Assembly (NCBI GenBank): GCA_003667255.2
Contig: RCWM02000095.1
Location: forward strand, 579,001-643,000
Direction: 5' to 3'
Source of the DNA: Euschistus heros
Taxonomy: Eukaryota > Arthropoda > Insecta > Hemiptera > Pentatomidae
Length of the DNA stretch: 64,000 bases
Shown here: positions 25,001 to 37,208 of the stretch, piece by piece
Numbering within the stretch: position 1 is the first letter of the stretch
How the letters are laid out: the number at the start of each line of letters is the position of its first letter
Notes under the pieces: generated by a model
The model's database searches: none
Told to the model about the DNA's origin: nothing
What the model saw: only the letters and a program-made list of their open reading frames with translations
Translations under genes and position numbers: made by a program

Positions 25001-28000
25001 GATAATTCTTTTAGATTTTTACATAATGTTAACATTTATCGAAAATTGTTTATTAGTTTTCTATAGTGATCTTACAATCATATTTTGTATTTAATATGAT
25101 ATTTTATCATCATTTCAGTTTTATCTTTTGCTCTCTTCTTACCTCATTTAAACTTCAAGAATTGAAAAATTCAAATTTTTGTATTACATTATAATTCTAA
25201 ACTTTTAAATAAAAATACATACCTAGATGACATACAGAACCTTCCCAATGGGGTGGGCATGAGCAAAGAAATGTGTCACCTAAATCTTGACATGTTCCTC
25301 CATTTAAGCAAGTTGTACTGTCACAATGACCATTGCGGAGGGAACAAGTTTTACCTTTCCATCCACTTTGACATTCACACAAAAAGTCTGCTTCTAAGTC
25401 TTTACACGTTCCATTATTGTGACAAGGAGTGTTTACACAGTCATCTATATCTGAAATTATAAATTTATATATTGATGATTTTCAAAACATAAAAATCAAT
25501 TAATAATTTATTTGACAAATACTATAAATAATTTTTATTAATAAAAAAATGAATCTAGTCATGAGAAAAGGCAAAATTTGGAAAACTTACTAATTGAACA
25601 TATTTCACCCTCCCATCCTTCCCTGCAAATACACTGGAATGAATTTATCTTATCAACACATGTTCCTCCATTTTGACAAGGATTTTGCTTGCAGTCATTG
25701 ATATCTGAAAATTAAAAATGTAAAGCTTAATATATAATGGAAAAGCTTCTGTTGAAAATTAACTTTTCTTAAAAAGTGTGCAATATGAAATTCAATGGAA
25801 AAATATGCAGTTATGGTATATTGCAATAAAACGAGCATTCCAGACTTGCTTGTTTTCCAGCTAATGTAGCTAATGATAATAACAATAATAAAACAGGAAA
25901 CTGCTATAGCACTTAATTCTGAAATTATGTGTAATCCAAAAGGTAATATTAATCAGTGATTAATTGGAAATTTCATATTAACTAGAAAGATAAATAAGTA
26001 TTGTAATTTTGTGATAACAATGGGGTTTAAACAGTAAACAAAAAAAAAAATAATAGTGAAGATAATGCTCCCTTTTAATGAATAATCAAATATTGTAGAA
26101 TTAACATTTCTATGAACATTTAATGAAAATGAAAATATAATGTGGAATATTAGTCCAATATTAAATCAGAAAAACATAGTGGAAAACAGTATTTTCATTT
26201 GCATAATATCAAGACAATAGATAAATAATAAAAAAAAAACAAAAACAGTTTATTTACTTTCATGACAAAATTTTCCTGCATATCCTGGATCACATGAACA
26301 TTTAAATCCTCCAGCAGGAAGACTGAAACAATGACCATGGTCACCACAGATGCCTGATGGCACTAGAATTGTGGTTCCAGTTATATTTGAAGGTACAGCA
26401 ACACTACAATTATCCATGACTAGAAAATAAAATAAAATAATTGACATCAATGAAATTGCTTGAATCTTGGTTATTTGATTATCTAGAAAAAAATATTTTA
26501 ATGATTTATATCATTTGAAACTTATTGTACTTCTTATCTAAATTATAATTATATAGTAAAATATATTGTATTATTTATATTACAAAAATAGATATTTTTA
26601 TTACCAAAACATGGAGGATGAGAGCATTGAACTTTGGGTAATGAACAATTTTTTCCTTGCCAGTCTTGAGAGCAATGACAATAGTAATCAACGGGTGTAT
26701 TAAAACATGGTGCACCATTTTCACATGGGTTAGGAGTACAATGGTCATGGTCAATCTTAGAAAAAAAAATAATAAAAAATAATTTTATGTTACCAAATTT
26801 AAATCGATTAAAATAATTAAGCCAATATCTTACCTCACATAGATCTCCAGTAAATTCAACAGGACAAATACAACGAAAACTATTAACTTGATCAACACAT
26901 TCTCCTCCATTCATGCAAGGGTTACTTTGGCATTCATCTATGTCTGTTATACAATCCCTCCCTGAAAACCATTTGCAATTTGTCATTACGAAATATCATA
27001 TATTCAGATATAGTAATAATTTCTGTTTGACATAAAGTATTTTGTTTCCATATATCATTAAAAAAATAGGACTTATGAGACAATTTAAGATATATATTAG
27101 ATATTACTTATGTATATAACATGAAGGATTAGTGCTAACAAAAGGTAGATAATTTCTTCTTTTTTTTTAAATGAAGACATTTTAATTAAAATAAAATAGT
27201 TTGAAATGGATTAGAACTGTTTCAATTTTTTTAAAGGAGCAGCAAAATCAGTTATGCAATCTAAAATGTTTAAAAACCTCATTGAATAAATTATCATACT
27301 TTATTTTGAAATGGCTAAGAGATAAAATACTATCAGCAATAATTATCACCTGTGAATCCTGGTTGACAAGCACAGTGATAGTCATTAACTAAATCAATGC
27401 ATGTGGCTCCATTTTGACACTGACCAATACAATCATTTGTATTTGTAGTACAATTCTTTCCAGACCATCCTTTGTGACATTTACACAAATAATCTCCTCC
27501 AAGATTTTGGCAAGAGTGAGCATTTACACACATATTTTGAAGACATTCATCAACATCTGTTAAAAAGATGAAGGAAAAAATTGTTATTAAATAATTATTA
27601 GCTATTTTATTTTCTATTAATTATTGTTGTGTTTAAAAATTACATATAGTAGAATGATAATACTAATTGCATTATTTGAAAATTAATAAAATAATAAAAA
27701 ACAATAATTTAACAATCATTATGGTGAGGTTAGTATATAAAAGCTCAAATATAAATAAATATGCCTTACCATGCTGACAATTGTACCCTTCCCATCCAGA
27801 TGGACACAGACATTTATATCCATTCACTAGATCCACACAAGTAGCTCCATTTTGGCATGGAACTGAAGCGCACTCATCTACATCTGAAATAAATTGTAAA
27901 ATATTACTGAAAATAAAAATCTGATTCTCAAATTTGATATTAATATTGAAAGAAATATATGATTTATTGATTTGAGTTCATAATGACTAATATTTATTAA

Positions 28001-31000
28001 TGTGGATGAGCATGGGAAAATGGTATCAGGAACCAGACACCTCGTCAATCTAAAGGAAATCTTTATATTACACAGCTATCAAGAAAAGCTTAGATATTCC
28101 TTTTCATAGAATAAGATCGGCAGTTAAACATGATATTGATACTTACAAGCTTAAAAAAAAAAAATAGATGTCATTATATAGGAGAAGTTTTTAAGTCCAA
28201 TGAAGAGAGAAGGCTATTAAGGATCTGAAAAAATGTGGTGCTCAAGAAACTGCACTTTGTCAGAAAGTATGGCTGTGGCATGTCCTGCTCTGCCCTCTAT
28301 GTTACGCTTGGGTTAAATACAGAGTTGTTGTTGAACCTTCAATGTGTGTGTTTCGGTAGTGAGCCGGTTGTTTCTTTTTTCCCTGAGTCAGAAAAACTGA
28401 CAGGTTATGGGCCCAGATCATTGCCCAGTTAATTATTAGTGTTGATGTTATTGTTAATTATGTTTATTAGTGTAGAGTGAATAGTGTCAAGATTAAATTT
28501 GGGAATTTAAAGTATTAAAGTCACCAGTAGAAAATGGCCGCCAACAATTCAACTGTTTACCCGCAACTAAATGATTCAATTTTCAAAACTTGGAAGTTTC
28601 GTCTTATCTCATTGCTGAATGAGTTAGAAGTTAAAGAAACCATTGAAGATGGATGGGCATCGGAGACCAATGAGGCCAAGAGGAAAGACAAGAAGGCGAT
28701 GAATATTATCATCAATTGTGTTACCGACCGTCATATTGATTACATTAGCAGCGCGAAATCGGCCAAGGAAATGATGGCATCGTTAACTAATGTTTTTGAG
28801 AGGAAGAGCTCGAAACTTCTTACGAGAAAAAAGCTATTAACTCTGAAATGCACGACAAGTTTACAGGAGCATTTCAATAAATTTGACGCCATAGTCAGAG
28901 ACATTGAATCCATGGGATCCAAGATGGAGGAAGGTGATCGCGTCTGTCATCTTTTGTTAAGTCTCCCTCATAAATTTGAGCAAATTGTGACAATGTTTGA
29001 AGCTATGGATAATGACTTTACATTGGATTTTGTAAAGTCACGGCTTTTAGATGCAGAAATGAAAGAAGAACCCAATGAAGAATTGAAAGTGGAACCAATT
29101 CTCGAAGAATTCCCAGAGAAAGAAATTGAAGAAGAATGTGAGGTTAGATTAACCAATTCTTGGAATATTATAGAGAAAGAAGTACCAGGGATAGAAGAAC
29201 TACCTGTAAATGAAACAATTAAGAAAAATATTAAGGTAAATAATAAGCATGGAACAGTGAAAATAATAATTGTGAAACAGAAAGTAAGAGATTGTATGAA
29301 AAAGTAAAATACATTGAAGATCTTTATAAAGAAGAACTAGGGAAAATGTTCAAAAGACGGAAGGAAATTACAAGAAAGCTACAAGCAGACGAAATAATAA
29401 CAAGGAATTATTTCACAAATGGAAATTACTGGACTCCTGTTGATGCTCGTAATTATCTGAGGGGGAAGGTCAAGAAAAAAAATTATAATCTGTGACAATG
29501 CCTACTGCAAATTTGGTACCGATCCTGATAATGTTTATGGAAAAAGACTATTTTTTAGAGATGAAATTCAGAAAAGATTTGTAAAAATTGTATATGTTCC
29601 TAGTAATGAGCAGTTGGCTGATATATTAACTAAAAGTTTAGAGCTATATAAATTTGTTAAATTTAGAGATCTCTTAGTTTATTTTATAGATTCTTAATTA
29701 ATTTTTGTTTTAATGTATACATGTAAAAATACGCATTTGTATTGAGACAATTTCAACTATAATGATAGAAAATATCTTGAAATTGAAGGGGAGTGTCAGA
29801 AAGTATGGCTGTGGCATGTCCTGCTCTGCCCTCTATGTTACGCTTGGGTTAAATACAGAGTTGTTGTTGAACCTTCAATGTGTGTGTTTCGGTAGTGAGC
29901 CGGTTGTTTCTTTTTTCCCTGAGTCAGAAAAACTGACACACTTGATATAGCATAATTTGTAAATTGGGTGGGTCATATTGGTAGGAATTTGCGATGGGAA
30001 TATGAAGGCCTAATATCTAGATGACAATAATAAAAAGGCTCAAAAAGGACGATCGGAAAGAGAAAGGGGTGGAGGAAGGTAGTAGAGAGGAACTGGATCC
30101 TAAAAGAACTTTAGAACTTTGGAATGAATATAGTGAGAGGGTGTTATTGGGCTCCAATTCCAATGTTGGTGTTTACTGAATCGGTCTAGAGTTAAAAATT
30201 CTGGTAGACTCTGATTTTTAGTAACGTGGCTACCCTCACTGAGATTACCGAATTTCTTCTTCAGCTTAACTGAACACAGTTTTCTCGAAATTTCAACATT
30301 TTTTTTTTATAAGTTTAAACTGGGAAGTCAGTCTGCAGTGGTACAAGATATATCAGTTTACTAAACAGTCATCATTGCCAACAATTCTTCTTCATCTTCA
30401 CTACTTTTTTTTTTTTTGTGAGGTGACTGATAGACTGTTTCATTAGATTTATCTTCGGCACATGTTACTAACCGATATTCTGAGCTTGGGTGGCTTTTTC
30501 CTAAATTCCGACGGCAATATTTTCTGGGTACTTTTCTATTCCAATCTCTAAAAATCAAAACGACTTCCTATATTCTTGACCTTATAACTTTCTATTCTTC
30601 TATCCACCTTCTAATCACTATATCCCAACCTTTTTAACCTGTACACCCCCTCACATAAAACTGCTTCCTTCAAAAAATGCTTCATCATTCGTGCTACCTA
30701 CTTCTGAAATTTCCTACACACTCCTATTCTCAAAGCTGCTTCCCTTACTTCTTTTAAACATAATTTATTTTTATACCTTTTAGAAAATCAATCTTCCGCA
30801 AATGTGTAAATAATTAAGTAAATATTTAGAATTATTTTATCTTTTTATATACGATAGTATTTCATGTTATTATTTTTGTTTTTTCCTGTCGACAATGTAG
30901 GGGAAGCTGCTGTACCTTGTAGCACAGTTATACCAGTGGACATTTTTAATTAAGAGAGAGTAGGAGGGAAATTGAAATTGTTAGATTGGTATAACTGCAA

Positions 31001-34000
31001 GCATCTCCCTGCAGTTGCACGTGTGTTTTCAAGATTATCAGATCAACAGTTTAGTAGAAATTATTATTTTTAAGTTGTTTTCTTCCAAATCCTGACCAAT
31101 ACAACCAGTTATTTTAATTTTTTTTAAGACCTACACTTAGAAATTTTCTAGGCAGTAATATTTCATTGGGTTGTCCGATAAATAAATCATAACTTCATAC
31201 GCTTTTATATCAGTTATCACTTATGGGTTTCGTGAAACAGAGCTTTCCGCACAACATGGCGTTCAGTTGTTCCTGTGGACACCATTGCCAGCTGAACCTG
31301 TGGGCAGATAGTTATAGTGTCCACAGGCACAACAGATTTTTCTTTTTGTTAATTAATTCATTATTTAAATTATAAATATTGCGGAAAAGTTTGTAGGCAT
31401 TCCGCGTGATATAAAATGCCTAAATTTGGACACTTACTATTCGTATAACTTTTTTTTTAACAGGAGAAAACTTGCCACTCACTATTTATAACAAACTATT
31501 CAACTAGTGAAGATAGTGATTTCACAAATGTGATCTTGGCTGATCCATCAAGTGAAGATTGTAATTTTTTGGATGAATTGATGAATGATGACAAGGTAAA
31601 GAAATTGAAAATTAAGAAATATACGTTGGTAGCTATGTTTTGTGTTGTAAAGCATTTTATAGCTTTAATAAAAGAAAAAGTAGACTCGCTCACGTTCAAC
31701 AGTTGCTACTTGAAGAAAATTTCATCAAATGATAGGACCCCAAAATTTATTCTTCCGGACATCGCTACTGATTATGAAATTGAAATAAGAGATATAAAAA
31801 GAAAATTACCACCGCCATCTTTGATAACGCACTGGGAAATTATGTAAACAATTACATTTTCCTGCATCTTTTCATGGATACAATCTCTAATGATTCGATT
31901 TTTTCCATAAAAAAAAAAAAAAAAAATGTGTCGCTCGTTAATAATAATAACATAAAGATTTATTTTTGTTAAAAGGTTTAAAAATAAGTTAAGTTTCTAT
32001 TTACTTTCATACGCTAAATTTATTGTTGTCACCTTTCTTTTTGGCCTTCTAGTTTAATAATCAAGTTGAATTTTCTTGTTTAAATATTCTATTTTGTTTA
32101 GCTCATTTTATAAAAAATTATTGCTGATGTGTTTCTCTAAATATCATTTCATTTATCCCAGTAAACCTATGAAGAAATGAAGGTCCATTGGTACAACCAC
32201 TAGTGTCCACAGGTACAAAGGGGGAAGGTACCTATGGACACAAATCAGTAAGTTACAAAACATTATTTTCGGTAAAAATAAAATTACTTTTTAAAATAAA
32301 GACACCAGGGTTCGATAGCCCCTCAAATTTCTTATCTTATGGTACAATAACCACTTAGATAAATAAAGCACCGAAAATTAGATAAATTTATAAGTGAAAA
32401 TTGTCCACAGGCTCAGCACCTTCTCCTATGCTGTAATTATTGAAGTATTTAACATGTAAGTAATAAGGCCAGACAATTGTACCTGTAATCGTGCATTATT
32501 ATTATTCTTAGGGGACAGTAAGTACAAGAATAAAGTTTATTTTTCATTTTCATTTTTAATTCATTTCTCTTTTTATATTTATTATTATAAGTATGTGCCT
32601 TAACAAGAAATAAGTAAATGCACTACTGTTGGTAGTCAAGTGGTCACTAATTGTTACTGGCTGTCTAGGTTATGAAAGGAAAAGGCGTAACGGAAAGCGG
32701 TACTAGTCGCGAGCAAGCGACATATCGTATCGAAAGAGAGGGGTGACAGAAGAGTAAAATATTTTTTTGGGCTGGTTAGTAGGAATGCCCCACCCCCAGG
32801 TAGCAAGGCCCTGTCCAAGGCAAGGAATCCAATTAATTTAAAGCCGAGTAGAAATAATAGGGTTGGGCTAGGGAGGCCGCCTCGTTGATTAGGTTTTATT
32901 AGGAGTCCGGACAGAGTCGTGATAGACCACTCCTCCACGGCGGGAGACAGGCAGATTATATCCTCCCTCCTTCCTTAATGGATATTTGCTCCAGCCTTAA
33001 TTACAGATACAGATCGACTCTTCCACTTTGTTATTATTATTGACTTATGCACTGTCGATAAAACTCTAGTTGCAAAGTGCTTTCTACTAGCCCCCGTTAG
33101 TCATAGTTGTTCCCAAACAAAGGAGGTGGTGTGTATGAATAACCGATGTGCGAATTACACCGCCTCTATCTTAGTAGTGAAGATGAAGGAGAATTGTTGG
33201 CAATGATGGGTTATAAAAAAAAAAATTGTAAAAATTTAATTTAAAAATATGTAAACGTGTTTTGTTTTATTACATCTTAAGGAAATCAGAAAAAACAAAC
33301 AAAATTACAACAAATAAACGATAGGCTATACAAAATTATAATTAAAAACTAGTTCAATAAAAATAGCACAATTACTTCGAAGATAAAATACAATCATTGC
33401 AAACATTTTTTGAGGGTTGCAATCAAATAACTTGCCTACATATCTTACAACTGAAACGGGCGGTTTTCCTTCTTTTTTTTTTTTTTTTATGTAAACATGG
33501 CTTATAGTGACAAAAACTAAATATGCATAAGGCTTAAAAAAGTAAATAGAAGAAATGAAACAATCATTAGAGGTCGCGCGTATCCGAGACATACAAGTCT
33601 GTTTAATTTCAGTGTTTGTATAAATTCAATTTGTATGTTACTTTCAATTACCAATGAATTACACATTTTACAACCCTATAATTTAAGATAAAATATTTAA
33701 AAAACTTAAGTTAATGAGCGCGCGTATTCCTTAGATACAAAACACGTTTTTTTTTTACCGCACGGTTTGCTGTAGGAGTCCTCGGAAAAGACTATGCTTG
33801 TGTCAAAAGAAGAGTTTAGAAAAGACGGGGAATCCCGAGACGGCATGGGATAAAAAAAAATAAACAAACATTTCCGTTGCGTATCATGTAAATACGCACG
33901 CCTATCGGAAGGTTAAACTATAAATAAAAATTTTGATATAATAGTTATTGAAAAAGGACAAAACGTATCAGCAAAGAATAAAATTAATATTCTTAATAAA

Positions 34001-35281
34001 TATATAAATAAAGGATTCCAATTTGATATTGAGCGATCCGAACCCAATTTAAGTAGAAACATTCTTCGCAAAGCAAATGGTGTTAATCAATGATAATAAA
34101 ATAGAAAAATCTAAAAGGATTTTCATACCATTCTTCATTCGTACACATTATTGTCTGCTTAGTGGACCGCTATAAGCAAAAATTGAATTGCCTTAAGTCA
34201 GTAATATTAAAATTTATTACACATCAGTCCAGGTTCACTAACCCAAGCATCACCTAGACCAAAATTCGTTTTATAAAAAGGATAAAAAAAATAAACAAGA
34301 ACCCTTTTCATTTCATAAAATTTGTCAGAATCACGCTTTGGTTCAGAATATGACTGGTCCAAAATTTTATATTTGTACCTTGGCGTGAGTGATGTGGTTG
34401 TTTGGAGATTCCCATAATTCGTTTTTTTAAAAAACATTTTGTCTTCAATTGTAATTTTCTTATCCAATTTATGTAAGATCCATTTACATTTATCTTAACC
34501 GAGAACTGTTGCCAAAATTTTCAAAACACATCAAATACACCTCAGTATCTATTCTTTAATCGTGCATAAAAAGTGCATATGTGTATTTATGGCTGTTCAG
34601 ATATTTTCCAAAAGGATTAGGTTCGATTAATTATATTTTATTCGGAATCGCGATAATGCCCTCTAAGCTCACAGCCATTAATAGCATGGTTTACCGTATT
34701 TTAAACATACCACTCAATGAACAAAATTATAATAAACCACATACACTATAGCCCTTCACCTAAGGACAACAGACCCTTTCTAAAAATAGGTGTATATGAA
34801 CTAAAATGTAATGACTGTGAAGCTAAGTACACGGGAAATACTGGACGATAAGTCAATCAAAGATTAAAATAACATACAATAATAAGACCCTGAATTCCAA
34901 CTATCTATTTAAATGATAATAACTATAAATTGAACAAAGACTCGGTAATGAAACTAATTCATCATGTAGAAAATAGTCTAAAATTAATTTTTTATGAATC
35001 ATTAGAAATAATAAAATCGGTCAAAACCAATCCAGATTTTCTTTTCAATGGCCAGATAATTATTTGTAATAGTCCTATTTTAAATTTGTATCCAGTAGTA
35101 CCAGAAAAAAAAAAAAAAAACAACTTTGAAGACCACCAATCTACCTAAACTTTTGTCTCTTTATACTCATGATATTTTTCAGAACAACATGATTTCTTCT
35201 CTTACATAAAAAAACAAAAAAAAAACAAAACAATATATACGAGTCGTTCAGGATCAAAACCTTTTAAGTCGGCTTTTTCGA

Positions 35282-35349
<68 letters not shown>

Positions 35350-37144
35350 TTTAAATGTGAGTTTAAAAGTGCCTTTAAAGGCACTAGATCAAAAACCAGA
35401 TCTAATAAAAAATTGAATCTTAATGACCTTTAGCGCATAGTTCGTTTACAAACTGTTTAGGTTATTTACACACTCACAGTATTCAGTGAATTCTATTATC
35501 TGGGTTCTTTATATTTATAAGTTGAGGTAGTATGATGGTATAGAAAGATCAATACAATTACGATTAATAAATTATTTGCCAGATATTGGAATTCATTTCA
35601 TTTGAAAACTAGTTTCGAATGTTAAACATACATCAGTTCTAAAAACAGAAAATTTCAAAATTTTAGTTCTTAGATACATAGAATATGTATATGTAACGTA
35701 ACAGATTTCACTCATATATATTTATAAACTCTATATAACTCGGTTAAGAGCCATAAAGTACCGAATAATTAATTTTTGGGCAGACTTTCAAAACAAAACC
35801 CGTAATGTCCAGCACAAAATAGAAATCTATTTATTTCTAATTTAAGACCACTCAAAGAACACAATATTGAAGATAGGTTCATATTGTGATACAAATTTTT
35901 GTTAGCCAGGAAATAAGTATTTTCTAAATTTTGGTCCTGTAAGATTTTGAAAAATGGAACGGTTTTGAATCTAAACGACTCATATAATCTATGTAGCAAA
36001 GTGCTGGTTTTTTGTATGCATTTAAAAATTACGATGAATGTTGAACATTCGATATTCGAGTCTTGCAATAATAAAAAATTCCAATAGATGTGACAAATAA
36101 TTTATTTAACCTAATTGCATTGATCCTTCTCTCCTATTCCCAAAGGCTTTCTGCGATTTTTAATGGTCTATACCCAGACATATCGTACTTCTATCTGGAA
36201 ATTTCTTGAAAACATACACAACACTCCACCATTGATTGTTGTTTTGATCATCGAATCCAACAATCGTTCGATCCCAAGCCGATTGTTACGAAATCCGTTG
36301 TAAGTGCTTATAATTTTCCGGACACCTCGGAGAAGAGCCGATATGGTAGGGACTATATGAGGAATCTGACAGTGTGCCAGGCCAAGGAGTATAATTGCCG
36401 GCTTATTTGATTACACACCGACGAGGGAGCGGGTTTTCTCCGAGAGCTGGCTAATAACCAGTCGTGAGCCAGCTAACTTATTATTATACAACTTGACCCT
36501 TCCTAGCCCCGATCCTCGCCCCCTGTTCAGCAGCCCCATTGTCTTCGTCCGTCCTCACCCACGATCCAGTCTCGGATATATTACCCAACATCATCCTTTC
36601 ATGTATAGAGATGTTTCTGGTAGCTTTTGGAAGAGATGATATAGCCATCAATGCTGGAAGATTGAAACAAGTTGTTCATTCACCGAGTAATACTGAACAC
36701 TGAAGTGGCTGACCAAACTGAAGTTAGACGCTAAAAAAGGAGAGGGTATCGCTTCGATTGGACTCATTTCATCAAATTCACTTATATCCTAACATTTAAA
36801 TATGCCAATAATATTATTAAAATAATTTAGAAAGAAGGGAAACTTCTATATACGACTTACATCTTAAGAAGGGCTAAGTGGTTCTTTCTTTTTTTATTTA
36901 AATATTACAAGCAGCCTCACTCAAAAGGCAATGCTTAATATGGATTGCAATGCATCCGTTTATACAATATGTACAATAGGGTGGAGCGAATAAAATAGTT
37001 GGAGAATCTGAGAATCCCTTATAAGAGAAAAGTGGCAAAATCAGCTAAAGAAAAATTTATTATGATATCCTCATCTTGATGTCGCACAAATTGTTTAAGT
37101 TTTTCTGTAGCCGAACCTTTAAAAAAAAAAAATAAATAAAAAAT

Positions 37145-37208
<64 letters not shown>

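Larger units (their letters stand above)
28258..29938 (+). mobile_element. Copia-type LTR retrotransposon, internally deleted, identical LTRs
   Basis: The two 145-bp LTRs (28258-28402 and 29794-29938) match at every base by direct reading. They begin TGTCAG, end CTGACA and are flanked by an exact 5-bp duplication CACTT (28253-28257 and 29939-29943). The primer-binding site GGTTATGGGCCCAG directly follows the left LTR, as in Drosophila copia, which primes from an internal initiator-tRNA fragment. A purine tract GAAGGGGAG precedes the right LTR. Inside are a full gag-like frame and the last part of RNase H; protease, integrase and most of reverse transcriptase are missing. Identity of the LTRs means a recent insertion. 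Confidence 0.95.
30419..32560 (+). mobile_element. Second copy of the non-LTR family, interrupted by another insertion
   Basis: 30419-30870 matches the C-terminal coding end of the element at 9033-12107 in broken frames (FIRFIFG-like start, GTFLFQSLKIK, then HKTASFKKCFIIRATY). 32443-32560 matches the very 3' end, including the TTCTTAGGGGACA segment and AATAAAGTT before the tail. The roughly 1.55 kb between is absent from the full-length copy, so it is an insertion. The frames carry many stops, so this copy is older than the one in GCN2. Confidence 0.7.

Noticed and set aside
28000..30200. Older LINE host sequence around the Copia insertion, suggested by WVGHIGR-like residues at about 29965
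   Set aside because: Only a few residues resemble a LINE tail and the frame is broken at once; not enough to annotate.
34207..34467. Minus-strand 86-codon ORF as host gene
   Set aside because: No recognisable family, no start context and repeat-derived surroundings; left unannotated.
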